Source of the DNA: Heterohyrax brucei
Taxonomy: Eukaryota > Chordata > Mammalia > Hyracoidea > Procaviidae
Length of the DNA stretch: 64,000 bases
Assembly (NCBI GenBank): GCA_028571685.1
Contig: CM053143.1
Location: 11,089,501 to 11,153,500 of the forward strand
Direction of reading: 5' to 3'
Made by a program: the position numbers and the translations under genes. This document shows positions 1 through 11,979 of this stretch, piece by piece (the first letter of the stretch is position 1; each line of letters opens with the position of its first letter). The notes beneath the pieces were generated by a model, which ran no database searches, had not been told where the DNA came from, and worked only from the letters and a program-made list of their open reading frames with translations.

Positions 1-1690
1 GGATATGCCTTCAGGGAAAAAGTTATTTCAAGACTCTTGAACTTTTAACAGCTGTAGGCTGTGGGTTTTGTGTTGAAGTGAAAGTGGTCCTTGAATTGTG
101 AGTATTTAACTCTGGTTTCTCCTGATCTTTGTCTGCCTTTGGGTGCTTGGCACTAATTCTGACTATAGGTCTAGCAGCTGTTAGAAATACTATGGATGTT
201 AGCTGAGAAGCAACCAGTAATTTTATACACAATAACTGCTGATTGGATTGTGTAGAGTTAAGTAATTTCTTAAAAATTTCTTTTCCCACATAAAGTTGGG
301 TTCGATTGGGGAATTTGCTCTAATTGCTGAAGATTGCTTTTAAATGGGCAGCATGTCATTAGCTAGGGGAACCACAGTGGTTGCTGTGAGCCACAGGCTG
401 GTGTGTGTTAGCTCGGCAATGTGGTACACATTTTATGGTTGCTTGGAGGAAAGAACCTATTTCAGACAGGCTATAAATTGGTCTGTAGGAGAAAGCACAG
501 AAACCTCAAACCTTAGGATGTTAAATTTGAACATCTGTCAGTTAGAGCCAGCAGAGAGGCCAGTCAATCCTGTGGCTACATTTACCCTTTTTTTTGACTC
601 CTGAGTCTGGTTTCCCATCGTTGGAGAGAATTTAGATGCTAATATCAAAACAATATTTGTTAAAAATCTCTTCCAAGTTGTTTTCATTGGCATCCTTGGG
701 TGCTTATGAAGTGGGTAATATTCCCCTGGTCTATCTCCAGAAGTGGTAAAGCTCTGGAGCCCACCCTGTGTGAAGCGTAAACATTTTCCTGTTTCCTTTG
801 TGTGACAAACGACTACCTAAAATGCAAATGCTAATGCATATTTTATCTAAGTTTGTAATTAGAGTTAGGCATTACAAGCGGTGATTAAAAGTCCTCTCTG
901 TATGCAATCTTTGCAGACATGAAGAGGTGGGCTCCTGCTGGGCTGATTGCTAGTCCTTTTCAGATTAGGAGGCAGCCCTCAAAAAATAGCACTGCTGACT
1001 TTTTTCAGATCCCCCTGAGTGACAGAGAACCCTGCCTCCTTTTCCAAGTTCTTCCTTGTCAGAGAGATAAATGGTAGGCGGGACACTGCATAAGGATGAC
1101 TGTGATCATGTAAAATAGCCTCTGATTAAGTAGTTGCTCATGGCCCTGCCTGGATGCATTATTCTCAAAGGGAGGCACATTACTGGGGTGGAGTTTAGGG
1201 GCTTTTCTTTCATATTCAGGAGATAAATTGCACTCATCAAAGAACCGTCAGTTAAAGACCACTTAGAATGTGCCCTTCTGATATTCAGGAAAAATGCCAA
1301 ACCAGAAAAAAAGAAAAGCCATCTCTGAAGGCTGAAGCAAGCCTTCTAACAGGCATCGCAGTTGTTTATGTCTTCAGCTTAGGAAGGGCAGTCTCCTTCT
1401 GTGACTACGCTAGCAACTGCAAAAGAGATTCTCTTCATGTATATAATACTCATAGAAGGTACTGATAAAGTTGCAGAGCGAATTAGTTTGTATCTGCCTT
1501 GGCACCTTGCACCAATCTGCTAGGTTTTGTCAGCCAGATGGTCCTACAGACTTCAGTGAAGGCCGTAACAGAAGTTCACTTAAGACTAAATCTCATGTCT
1601 GGGTGGGGGAGCTAGTAAGACCATTTATATGCTGTGCTCTCCCCCTCCTCACTAAAGTAAAAGGTGAAGAGGCTGACCTTTTGTGTAGTG
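1..1690. other. Intronic sequence, no gene or confident repeat
   Basis: Non-coding sequence assigned to the upstream DCLK2 intron because the only exons seen lie far downstream on the + strand. Open frames here are short (under 90 codons) and resemble no family. No recognisable SINE, LTR or LINE was found; old, highly diverged repeats cannot be excluded. Confidence 0.6.
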
Positions 1691-2110
1691 TTGTTTGCTG
1701 TGGAGTCTCTACAGACTCATGATGACCTTACATGTAACAGAATGAAACCTGGCCCAGTCCTTCGTGATTGTTGGTGTGTTTGAGTCCGTTGGTGTGCCTC
1801 TTGTGTCAGTCCATCTCACTGAGGGTTTCCCTTGTTTGCACTGACTCTCTCTATCAAACATGATGTCTGTCCCTACCAGGTACGATATTCCTGATGGTGT
1901 GTCCAAAGTAAGCAGGGTGAAGCCTTGTCGTCATCACTTCTAAGGAGCATTCTGCTTGTATTTCTTCTAGTTGATTTATTTTTTCTGGCGGTCCACAGTA
2001 TATTCAGTATTCTTCACCAACATCACAGCTGGAACACATCAATTCTTCTTCTGTTAGATTGTCAGTTGACCAGGACAGGAACCAAGATCTATACTTCTTT
2101 CTATACGTGT
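1690..2110 (-). mobile_element. RTE-type LINE 3' end, antisense fragment
   Basis: The minus strand resembles the C-terminal end of an RTE (BovB-like) reverse transcriptase. A reading on the minus strand at 1709-1906 has the motif GKPSVRWTDT, like the GRPSMRWIDT-type tail of these proteins. The stretch 1920-2080 is the reverse complement of sequence that recurs in sense at 50940-51060. Frameshifts and stops make it dead. The family call is from recognition only. Confidence 0.7.
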
Positions 2111-2470
2111 GACAGCTAGTAGGATGCTAATACTGGAATGAATTCTGTTGATACTCTTTGGTTTGCGAGGGGTTGGCAGTTACATTTGGCATTGTATATG
2201 TTCCTCATGAAGCCAGTTGTATAGAAATGACTACTCTGCATTTCTCACCCATCATCGCTATTGAGCTGATTACTAAGTCGAGCTTTCTCAGTTTCGCTGA
2301 AGTGATCCTGTTTTTGAGAGTCAAAGATAAATGATCTGATTTGTTCTGGAAATGCAATCCGTTAAAAGTCATATTAAGCCAATAATGGAAACTGATTGAA
2401 GTTTACTTAGTGTACTATTTGTAAATCAGATCAACATTTCAAATGAAAAAAACAAAATAAAGGAAACTCA
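2110..2470. other. Intronic sequence, unassigned
   Basis: No gene seen. The first part may be a further diverged piece of the RTE element to its left; nothing else is recognisable. Confidence 0.4.
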
Positions 2471-2612
2471 AACCAGTTACTGTTGAATTCATTCTGACTC
2501 GGCAGTCCTGGAGGACAGAGTGGAACTGCCCCATAGTTTCCAGAGAGCAGCTAATGGATTCAAATTGCTGACTTTTTGTTTAGTGGCTTTTAATCACTTG
2601 TGACACCCGGGC
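2471..2612 (-). repeat. AfroSINE-type SINE, antisense, degraded
   Basis: Shows the antisense landmarks of the family: a GTTGAATTCATTCTGACTC-like start, the block GGAACTGCCCCATAG, and a degraded ATTCAAATTGCTGACTTTTTG segment. Divergence is high, so this is an old copy. Confidence 0.8.
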
Positions 2613-2626
2613 TACTTGTATTAAAC

Positions 2627-2893
2627 AATGATTTGTTGCCAGTGGCCATATTGTGTGTTCTATGGATCTGTAGGATGCTGTCCTACTGGCCTCTTACTAG
2701 AGGGGAATAGAGAGGTTGGAGGGGACAGGAGATTGTTAAGAGGTTATGACATGTATAGAACAGAAAGGAGTGTGCTGTCACTGGGCAAGGAGAGCAGAAA
2801 GAGCTGCAGATAGGCAGGCATGCAAATTTAAACTGGGTTGTACATTTTCACTCAACACACAATAAAAAAAATTTAAAAATAATAATTTGTTGC
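2627..2893 (+). mobile_element. 5'-truncated L1, 3'-UTR only, with target-site duplication
   Basis: About 240 bp (2640-2880) matches the last part of the L1 3' UTR of the full-length copy ending at 12967: the ATGACATGTAT..AGAGGA-like block, the TGTGCTGTCACTGGGCA block and the A-rich tail. It is flanked by AATGATTTGTTGC at 2627-2639 and AATAATTTGTTGC at 2881-2893, a 13-bp TSD with one mismatch. This is the usual product of incomplete reverse transcription. Confidence 0.85.
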
Positions 2894-3124
2894 TTATTCA
2901 AAATGAAAATTGAACAGGATATCCTGTTATAAATGGCAGTTGTATCTGGCAACCCTAGATGCAGATAATGTTAACAAAAAGAAAGAAAAAAAAAAAAGAA
3001 ACAGACTTGCTGGTATTTGGCAGATGAAAGCTAGTCAAAGTGTTGATTACTGATACTCTGAAGAAAGGTTACTTCAGTCTGGTTTGCAGTAAGCCGTAAA
3101 AAGTCAAACTACTTCATACTTTTC

Positions 3125-3470
3125 ATGTTGCTGCTATAACAGAACTACCACAAGTGAGTGGCTTTAACTAACAGATTTCATTCTCACAGTTTAGGAGGCT
3201 AGAAGTCCAAATACATGGTGTCAAATACAGAGGAAGGCTCTCTCTGTCATCTGTGGGGGAGCATCCTACTATCAACCTCTCTATCATTCTTCTTGGCATT
3301 CCTTGGAGATCATCACATGGTGTCTATTTTTCTCTCATTTTTTTGCTCATTTCTATACCTAATCTGCTCCTTTTCTATATCTCAAAAGTAATTGATTTAA
3401 GACATGTTGTATACTGATAGTGGCATCATTAACATAAAAAATCTATTCCTTAATGGGATTATGACCACAA
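3125..3470 (-). mobile_element. MLT1-like MaLR solo LTR, antisense
   Basis: Begins like the reverse complement of an MLT1-type LTR (CTGCTATAACAGAACTACCAC, then CATTCTCACAGTTTAGGAGGC and AGAAGTCCAAAT). The far end is eroded and no TSD could be fixed. Confidence 0.7.
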
Positions 3471-3473
3471 GTA

Positions 3474-3656
3474 TGTTGTTAGTTTCCATCCAGTGGATTG
3501 CCATTCATAGCCACCTCATGTGTATAGGGTAGAACTGCTCCATGGGCTTTTCAAGGCAGTGACTTTTTGGAAACAGATACCTAGGCGTGTCTTCTGAAAT
3601 TTCTGTGGGTGGATTTGAACTACCAACTTTTTGGCTAGTAGTTGAGCAAGCCTATA
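3474..3656 (-). repeat. AfroSINE-type SINE, antisense, longer variant
   Basis: Contains GTAGAACTGCTCCATGGGC, a middle insert GGAAACAGATACC and the antisense head GGATTTGAACTACCAACTTT. The middle insert marks a longer subfamily than copies such as 17024-17182. Confidence 0.75.
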
Positions 3657-3692
3657 CTTGTGGATTACTCAACGATGAGTATAAGAGTAGAC

Positions 3693-4970
3693 TACGAGGT
3701 CTGACAGTTGAGTTTGTGAGCTTGCCACCATGCACTTGTGTTGGTAACACTGTACAAACAACTCAGTAAGGTTTCATAACCTTGGTATATCAGTGTCTCA
3801 CAGCTGTGTTTGTGTTGATGTGTCATGGTGTCTTACTGAGTGGTGTTCGTTATTTTCATTGTGTGTTTTTGTGTTCTGTCACAAGAAGGTCTGAGCTTGA
3901 ATTAGAGCAATGAACAAACATTCAGTTTCTTGTTAAACTTGGCAAGAGTGAAAGTGAAATCAGGGACATGTTAGTCCAAGTTTATGGAAATAATGCCATG
4001 AAGAAAACAGCAGTGGACAAGTGAACATTTTTGTAAAGGGAGAAAAAGCATCACTGATGCAGAGAGGTCACGGTGGCCAGTAGCAAGCAGTACTGATGAA
4101 AACAGTGCCAAAATTCATTAAATTGTGTGTCAAAATTGTCAGCTAACTGTGAGAAGCATAAGAGATAGAGAAACAGGAAAATCTTAACTGAAAATTTTGG
4201 CATGAAAAAGCTGTATGCAGAAATAATCCCAAAGAAGCTCACTGGTGAATGAAAGCAAAAGTGAGTCAAAGTTTGCCAAGACATTTTGAAGAGACGACGT
4301 TTTGGACTGTGTTATCTGTGGTGATGAAACATGGGTGTACCAATATGACCCTGAAACAAAGCATCAAAGAATACAATGAAAGCCTATTCTCCATGGCCAA
4401 AAATGTTCCATCAGTCCAAATCAAGTTATAACAACATTCCTAACCTTTTTTGATATCAGAGGGATTGTTCATTATGAATTTGGACCAAGTGGAGAAGCAG
4501 TTAACCAAGTTTGCTGTTTAGAAGTGCTGAAAAGACTACATGAAAAAGTTAGACAAAACAACCTGAACTTTTCACCAACAACTCATGACTCTTGCATCAT
4601 GAGAATGCACTAGATCACACAGCACTCTCTGTTAGGGAGTTTCTAGCCAGAAAACAAATGACTATATTGGAACACACTCCCTGCTCACCTGATCTGGGCC
4701 CCAGTGACGTTTTTCTTTATCCAAAGATAAAGGAAATATTGAAAGGATTACATTTTGATGACCTTCAGGACATTAAGGATAATACAACAACAGCTCTGAT
4801 GGCCATTCCAGAAAAAGACTTCCAAAAGTCCTTAAAAGGTTGGACTAGGTGCTGGCATCGGTACGTAGTGTCCTAAGGTGAGTACTTCACAGGTGACCAT
4901 AGTGATATTCAGCAGTAAAGTATGTAGCACTTTTTCTAGGATGAGTTCACGAATGTCATTGTCTGACTTA
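3693..4970 (+). mobile_element. Near full-length mariner DNA transposon, inactive
   Basis: About 1.27 kb bounded by TA dinucleotides and imperfect terminal inverted repeats. The left end, from 3695, reads CGAGGTCTGACAGTTGAGTT; the right end, ending near 4969, is its diverged complement with the core GTCTGACTTATA. The element size and the encoded C-terminal transposase segment are those of the Tc1/mariner superfamily. Two rearranged relatives lie at 17193-17733 and 37863-38419. Confidence 0.88.
3880..4905 (+). pseudogene. Mariner transposase pseudogene
   Basis: The reading is broken by stops and frameshifts. The N-terminal part is recognisable by a VKLGKSESEIRDML-like helix-turn-helix segment. 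The longest intact piece, 4592-4876, covers the C-terminal catalytic part, with ALDHTALSVREFLARKQ followed by SPDLGPSDVFLYPKIKE. In mariner proteins the catalytic residue before the conserved Asn-Ala is Asp; the visible copy has His-Glu-Asn, so that position appears changed. The final Asp of the D34D set (GPSD) is kept. It cannot encode an active enzyme. Confidence 0.85.
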
Positions 4971-5219
4971 TATACTAACACTGTAGGCATTAGTATTTTC
5001 TATCACATGTTTTGGGGGGGCACAGTTCAGTCACTGATATGCTAGCAACAATGTAAAGAGGGAAACAGAGAGAAAATACATTGACTCTTAACACTAGGAG
5101 TAGCAAAGTTCCTGGAAGACTTCTTGTGAAGAATGATGTTCCCTTGGAAAGACTAGGAAATGAGAACTAGTGTATTGTTGCTTAAAAGGTTCTTTATAGG
5201 TTAATTGGTCTGATATCTT

Positions 5220-5335
5220 CATTTCTCAAAGGAGGAGATTGAAACTAAGAGAGTAAGGTACCTGGCCACATTTCAGTCCTCTTTTAGAGGGAGGAACAAG
5301 ACTGGAACTATGTTCTGTGAACCTCCATTTCTGAA
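5220..5335 (-). repeat. MIR SINE, antisense
   Basis: Resembles the antisense MIR core: a GGAGGAGATTGAAACTAAGAG-like stretch followed by a CTGGCCACATTTCAG-like stretch. Old and diverged; flanking 4971-5220 and 5335-5730 show nothing else. Confidence 0.5.
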
Positions 5336-5740
5336 AACCTGTACAGCCAGAAGTTGACCAACCATAAGTTTAGAGTCAACCATATAAAATCATATACCTG
5401 TGACAGTAGAAACATCTAGAGGGCTTTCTTATATAAAAGTGATTATTGCAAAAAATAGAAGCAGCATTACCAAAGAAAACTTGCTCAGTTTCAGTAAGTA
5501 CATTCTGCCTCTTTCAGTACCTAGAATCACAGTCTTTCAGCATACATTACTAATGTATTTGGTTTCCTTAAGGTAGCATACCAGTTTCCTTACTATAAAC
5601 TAAAAGAATTATTTTAATGGTAACTCTAGATCTATGACTCCAAACTCAGTATTGTCTGAATCTTTTTCAAGAAATTTAGTCTTGCTGACACAAGATTTAC
5701 CTGCATAAAGTAGTTTACTATAAAATAGATAAATTAATTT

Positions 5741-6766
5741 AGCTGGGGTGGAGGCAAGATGGGGACCAAGCACACGTCTCCTTATATCCCTCTGGGAACC
5801 AAGACCTGAGTTGATAATCAAATGGAGCCTTCTGGTCACCTAGTGATCCTCCAGGATACGGCACAGTGTTGTTAATTTGGACTTCATACCACTGAACGAG
5901 AAACTACCTTTCTTTCACTGACTCCTGCTCCTGGCTACCTCTGGATCTCACAGACTGAAGGTAAATGCACCATTTTGACTTTTTTTCCCTCTGTCTTGGC
6001 TGGCGGCAGAACTGTGTCTTGCCTAGCAGCTAGACTCAGATGCACTGCTGATGGACTAGGCAGGCGAAACTACCATATTTTGAGAGCCAGGCTTAGGACT
6101 CTGTTAATCTAGCCACTTTAGGCCTGTCTTTTTATCACTTCCATAGTGGGGTTTGTAAGGAATCGCACTGCCAGTGTGTGGGGTGCCATGTTGAATACAG
6201 AGATTTGAGCAGGACCTAATTGTTAGCCTGGGAGCCAGCACCTGCAAACAGGACAGCGCTTCTCTGACAGAAAAGCAGTAGTTTACAATGTGTTGCCTAC
6301 GGTGGGGGCCTGACAACAGAGGCGGAGGACTCACTACCTCTCGGCACCTTTGGCCCCACTATCTGCCGACCGTGTGGAGGGTGCCATCTTAGATACAGTG
6401 GCCACAGATGGACCTAATTGTTAGCTTGGGAGCCAGAGCCTGCCCACAGGAGAGCGCTTTTCTACCAGAAAAACAGTAGTTTACACAGTGTCACCTAAGG
6501 CTGGGCCCTGTCAGCAGGAGCCAGCAGAGCAGTAGCATTGCTGTGTTTTGAACTAGTTTGTATCATCTGGGCTTGGCTATAGAGGTGCCTACTTTACTGT
6601 TGGGAAGAGGGACATCTATACCTGAAAACCTGACTGGGCAAGTGATCATTTGAAGACAGCCTAGAGAAACATCTGCAGTCCATCCTAACAGTATCTTTCC
6701 CCTCCTTTAGTTACTGACATGAAACCCAAAAAGCAACAGACGCTTGTGACATAAAAGAAATCACTC
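5741..6766 (+). promoter_or_regulatory. L1-A 5' UTR / internal promoter region
   Basis: About 1 kb of non-coding L1 leader before the ORF1 start. It contains a duplicated block: the segment around 6180-6310 (GTTAGCCTGGGAGCCAGC, then CAGTAGTTTACAATG) recurs at 6420-6500, suggesting tandem leader units of about 240 bp. In L1 elements this region carries the internal promoter; activity here is unknown. Confidence 0.7.
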
Positions 6767-7485
6767 ATGGCTTCAGAAGGCTCCCAAATGAAACAACCAA
6801 GGAGTTTTCCAAATGAAGAAACTTTTCTAAAATCATCAGAAGGTGAATACAAAAGGATTATATACAGAGCCCTTCTAGACCTCATACAAAATGCAGCAGA
6901 GCAAAATGAAAAATTAAACAAGCTGTTTGATCTGATGAAACACCAGTACTCTGAAATCCAACAGATCAAGAACAAAATCAAAGACATAGAAACTTCCATT
7001 GAAAGCCAAGAAAACAGAATGGAACAAATGACTTGGAAGACAGAGCTACTGATGTCAGTGTCTGTGAGCAGAAATCAGAAAAAAGAAACAAGAAAAATGA
7101 AGAAGCATTAAGAAGAATGTGGGACTCTATCAAAAGGAACAACCTTCGATTGACTGGAGTCCATGAACAGGACACAGAGAGTATTGTTGCTGAGCTGCTG
7201 ACAGAAAACTTCCCAGAAATCATGAAGGAAGAGAATATAGATATCCCAGTCGGATCCGATTTGATGGCATTTGGCTTGGCTAGATGCATATCGTACGCCA
7301 CCCAATATAGATCTCAAAATAAAGACTCCAAGACATATTATAATCAAGCTTAACAAAATGAAACACAAGCAGCAATTCTTAAAGGCAGCAAGACTCAAAG
7401 CAAAGCTAACATTCAGCGGGAGACCCTGTAGGCTTTTGTCAGATTTCTCAGCAGAAACCATGCTGGCACGGAATGTGACATGACA
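6767..7485 (+). pseudogene. L1-A ORF1 (RNA-binding protein) pseudogene
   Basis: Starts MASEGSQMKQPRSFPNEE and reads about 90 codons of heptad-rich coiled coil (LNKLFDLMKHQYSEIQQIK). A frameshift near 7030 moves the reading to another frame, with the RRM-like piece RLTGVHEQDTESIVAELL at 7150-7210; a later shift gives the C-terminal piece DLKIKTPRHIIIKLNKMK at 7310-7360. ORF1p normally trimerises through the coiled coil and binds L1 RNA. This copy is disrupted. Confidence 0.9.
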
Positions 7486-9766
7486 CATTCAAAGCCTTGA
7501 AGGAAAAGAACTTCAACTAAAAATTCTATATCCTGCAAAACTATCTTTCAAATATGAAAATAAAATTAAGACATTCTCAGATAAACAGAAACTCAGAGAC
7601 TTTGTAAAAACCAAACCCAAACTACAAGAAATACTGAAAGAAGTTCTTGGCTTTAGCTTAGAGGAACAAAGCACTAACTTTATATTTTAGAACAACGCAC
7701 TACTCAAAATTCTACCCAGGGAAGACTCCAAAGTCAATCACAGCTTTAATACTGAAAGAAACAATCCAGTGATTATCATGAAAACTATGGTGCCATCATA
7801 TCATCATATTAAAAAGAGGGATGTACTACAGTCGTTATAGTCCTTCCAGGTGGAGAGGAAGTCTACAAGACTGTGGTAATTAAAATTGGGTTCATATATA
7901 GTTTATTAAGGGGGATCATAGGGGCAGCCATAAAGCACAACAAAGATGTAACATACCATTTCAAGAAATGTAAAACAGGAGTCTCAACAACTACAAAAAC
8001 AGCTCTGAAAAAGGAGAAAAATCAATTGATGAAAAAGAATGTCCCAGAAAAGACTAATAACAACAGAGAAAACATCAACATAAAAATAAACATATCACAA
8101 TGGCAGCACTGAACACATACCTGTCAATAATTACAGTGAATGTGAATGGACTGAATTTTCCAGTAAAGAGATATCGAGTGACATCTTGGATGAAAAGACA
8201 TGACCCATCCATATGTTGTCTACAAGAAACTCACTTGAGACTTAAAGATAGGAACAAACTGAAAATTAAAAGATGGAAGAATATATATCAAGCTAACAGT
8301 GAACAAAGAAGAGCAGGCGTGGCAATTCTAACCTCAGACAAAATCCATTTTAATGTCAAATCCACCATCATGGACAAAGATGGACACTATTGCTGAAAGA
8401 TTCAGTACACAAGCAACACTTAACTATATTAAATATTTTTGCACCTAATATCAGTGCACCTAAATACATCAAAGAAAAAGTGACTACACTCAAAAAAGAG
8501 TTAGATGACTCCATAATAATAGTGGGAGACTTCAACACTCCACTCTGAATACTGGACAGATCATCTAGAAAAAAGCTCAGTAAAGATACAGAAGACCTCA
8601 GTGCCACAATTAACCAACTAAACCTCATCGATAAATACAGAACGTTCTACCCATCAGCAGATAACTACACCTTCTTCTCCGGTGCACATGGGACATTCTC
8701 CACAATTGACCATGTGTTAGGACATAATGCAATTCTCAAGAAATCCATACCATTGAATTGCTGCTAAGCATCTTCTCAGATCATAAAGCCATAAAAGTCA
8801 AACTCAGTAGCAGAAAAAACATAGATAAAAAGTGGAACTCTTGGAAACTGAACAACATCTTGCTCAAAAAACCATGGGTTATAGAAGAAATCAAGGATGA
8901 AATAAAGAAATTCATGGATTCCAATGAGAATGAAAACACTTCCTACCAGAATGTATGAGATACAGCCAAAGCAGTGCTCAGAAGTCTGTTGATCTCCATA
9001 AATGCACCCATCTGGAAGGAAGAAAGAAACCAAATCAAGGAACAAGCTTACAGCTTGAACAAGTAGAGAGAGAACAACAGAGGAACCCCTCGAGTGCCAG
9101 AAGAAATGAGATCATAAAGATGAGAGGAGAGCTAAATGAATTAGAGAATAGAAAAACAATTGAAAAAGTTGAAAAGACCAAAAGCTGATTTTTTGAAGAG
9201 GTCAACAAAATTGACAAACCACTGTCTAAACTTACTAAAGAAAAACAGGCAAGGAAACAAATAACCCAAATAAGAAATGAGAGGGGAGTTTTCACAACAA
9301 ATCCAACAGAAATAAAAAATATAATAACAGAATACTATGAAAGACTGTACTCTATAAGAAATTTGAAAACCTAGAAGAAATGGACAAATTCCTGGATTCG
9401 TATCACCTACCCAAATTATCAGTGTGAAGCAGAACAACTTAATAAATCCATCACAAAGGAAAAGATTCAAAATGTCATCAAAAATCAAAAACCTGCCAAC
9501 TCAAAAAAGCCCGGGCCCAGATGGCTTCACTGTAGAATTTTACCAAGCTTTTAAGGAAGTGATATCTCCAATACTACTGAGACTATTTCACAGTATTGAA
9601 AGGGATTGAATACTTCGAAACTCATTCTATGAAGCCAGCATAACCCTGATACCAAAGCCAGTGAAAGACCCAACGAAAAAGGAGAATTACAGACCAATAT
9701 CACTCATGAATCTAGATGCAAAAAGTCTTCAACAAAATTCTTGCCAATAGAATACAACAACACATC

Positions 9767-9789
9767 AAAAAAAAAAAAAAAAAAAAAAA
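9767..9789 (+). repeat. Poly(A) run of 23 inside L1-A ORF2
   Basis: A homopolymer of 23 A follows a natural short A run of ORF2 (CACATCAAAA). It is likely slippage expansion and a place to expect sequencing error or length polymorphism. Confidence 0.95.
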
Positions 9790-10149
9790 TTCCGTCCTAA
9801 CCAAGTTGTATTCATACCATGGATGCAAGGCTGGTTTAACATGAGAAAAGTAATTAATGTGGTCAACCACATGAATGTCACAAAAGAGAAGAATTACTTG
9901 ATTTTGTCCATTTATGTAGAAAAGGCATTTGATAAAGTCCAACACCCATTCATGCTGAAAACTCTTAGCAAAATAGGCACAGACAGAAAATTCCTCAATG
10001 CAATAAGGGTCATTTATACAAAGCCAACTGCTTACGTCATCCTGAATGGAGAAAGGCTAAAAGACTTTCCTTTGAGAACAGGAACTAGACAAGGATACCC
10101 ACTCTCACTTCTCCTATTCAACATTGTACGAGAAGTTCTAGCCAGAGCT

Positions 10150-10191
10150 AGACCCCTGATACCAAAGCCAGAGTCTTTGGTATCAGGGTCT
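10150..10191 (+). repeat. Hairpin insertion in L1-A ORF2
   Basis: The left arm at 10150-10167 (AGACCCCTGATACCAAAG) is the near-exact reverse complement of the right arm at 10175-10191 (CTTTGGTATCAGGGTCT), with a 7-nt loop. The left arm and loop also match 9642-9661 of the same L1. Normal ORF2 sequence resumes with GACCAAGAAATAAAGGGCA. Confidence 0.85.
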
Positions 10192-11979
10192 AATAACACG
10201 ACCAAGAAATAAAGGGCATGTGCATTGGCAAAGAAGGAGTCAAAATCTCCCTGTTTGCTGATGATGTGATTGTATATGCAGAGAATCCCAGAGAATCTGT
10301 AAATAAACTACTCAAACTGATGGAAGAGTTCGGCAAAGTCTAAGGATATGAGATAAACATAAGCAAATCAGTAGGATTCCTTTGTACCAACAACAAGACT
10401 GTTAATGAAGAAATCATCAAATCAATACCATTTACTATAACCCCTAAGAAGATAAAGTATCTAGCAGTTAATCTAACCAGAAAAATAACAGACCTTTACA
10501 AAGAGAACTACAAGCTCTTACTACAAGAAACTAAGAGAGACTTAGATAAATGGAAAAACCTACCCTGCTCGTGGATAGGAAGACTTAACATTGTGAAACT
10601 GTCTATTTTACCCGAAGCAATCTACTTATATAATGCAATCCCAATACAAGTTCCAGCATCATTTTTTAATGAGATGGAGAAAGAAACCACCAATTTTGTT
10701 TGGAAAGGGAATAAGCCCCAAAAAAGGCATTACTAAAAAAGAAGAACACACTGGGAGGCGTCTCATTACCCGACCTTAGAACATACTACACTGCCTCAGT
10801 TGTCAAAACAGCCTAGTACTGGCACAAGAACAGAGAGATTGATCAGTGGAACAGAATTGAGACCCCAAAGATGACACCATCTGCCTATGAACAGTTGATA
10901 TTCAACAAAGTCCCTAAGACATTAAACTGGGGTAAAAACAGTATCTTCAACAAATGATGCTGATAAAATTGGATATCCATCTGTAATAAATTGGAACAAG
11001 ATCCACATCTTACACCTTATAGAAAAACCAACTCCAACTGGATAAAAGATGTCTTAAATATCAAATCTAAAATGATAAAGCTCATCCAAGAAAAGTAGGA
11101 ACAACAATGGAAGTTTTAATACACAACAGAGACAGACTTAAAAATCTGTCAAACCAACCACAATCAGCAGAAGAGAAAATAGATTAATGGGAACTATTAA
11201 GAATCTAACACATCTGCTCTTCCAAAAGACTTTATTAATAGAGTTAAAAGGCCACCTACAGAATGGAAAAAAATATTTGGCAACTCTATGGCAGACCGAT
11301 GCCTGATCTCCATAATCTATAAGGTACTACAAAATATCAATAAGAAGAAGATAAATCATCCAATTAAGAGATGGGCAAAGAAGATGGACAGACATTTCTC
11401 TAAAGAGGAGATCCAGGCAGCCAAAAAACACATGCGGACATGTTCACGATCTTTAGTTATTAAAGAAATTCAAATCAAGACGACAATGAGATACTATCTC
11501 ACCCCAACAAGATTGGCCGTGATCTAAAAACACAAAACAACAAATGCTGGAGAGGCTGTGGAGAAAGTGTAACTCTCCTACACTGTTGGTGGGGTTGCAA
11601 AATGGTCCAGCCTCTTCGGAAAGCAATTTTGCACTTCCTTAGAATAATGGATATAGATATACCATTTGACTCAGTAATTCCACTGCTTGGAATATATCCT
11701 ACAGAATCAAGGCCATTCAAACCAATGGACACGTGCGCAAGAATGTTTATCGCCGCACAGTCCACGATAGCAAAAAGATGGAATCAACCCAGATGCCCAA
11801 CAACAGAAGAATGGATAGGTAAACTATGGTACATATACTCAATGGAGCACAATGCAATGATAAAGAATAACGATGATTCCAGGAAACATCTCCTAACCTG
11901 GTTTCAGCTGGAAGACATTATGTTGAGTGAAAGTAGTCAGCGACAAAAGGACAAATATTGTATGAGACCCCTACGATAA

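Larger units (their letters stand above)
8100..11979 (+). pseudogene. L1-A ORF2 (endonuclease/reverse transcriptase) pseudogene
   Basis: Begins MAALNTYLSIITVNVNGL, the N-terminus of the apurinic endonuclease domain, with the QETHL motif near 8225. Reverse-transcriptase sequence follows: [13 protein letters not shown] at 9505-9550 and the polymerase motif FADD at 10254-10265. The C-terminal end IYSMEHNAMIKN..CMRPLR closes at 11979. Many stops and frameshifts, a 23-A run at 9767-9789 and a small inverted insertion at 10150-10191 break it. The protein would nick DNA and reverse-transcribe L1 RNA; this copy cannot. Confidence 0.93.
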
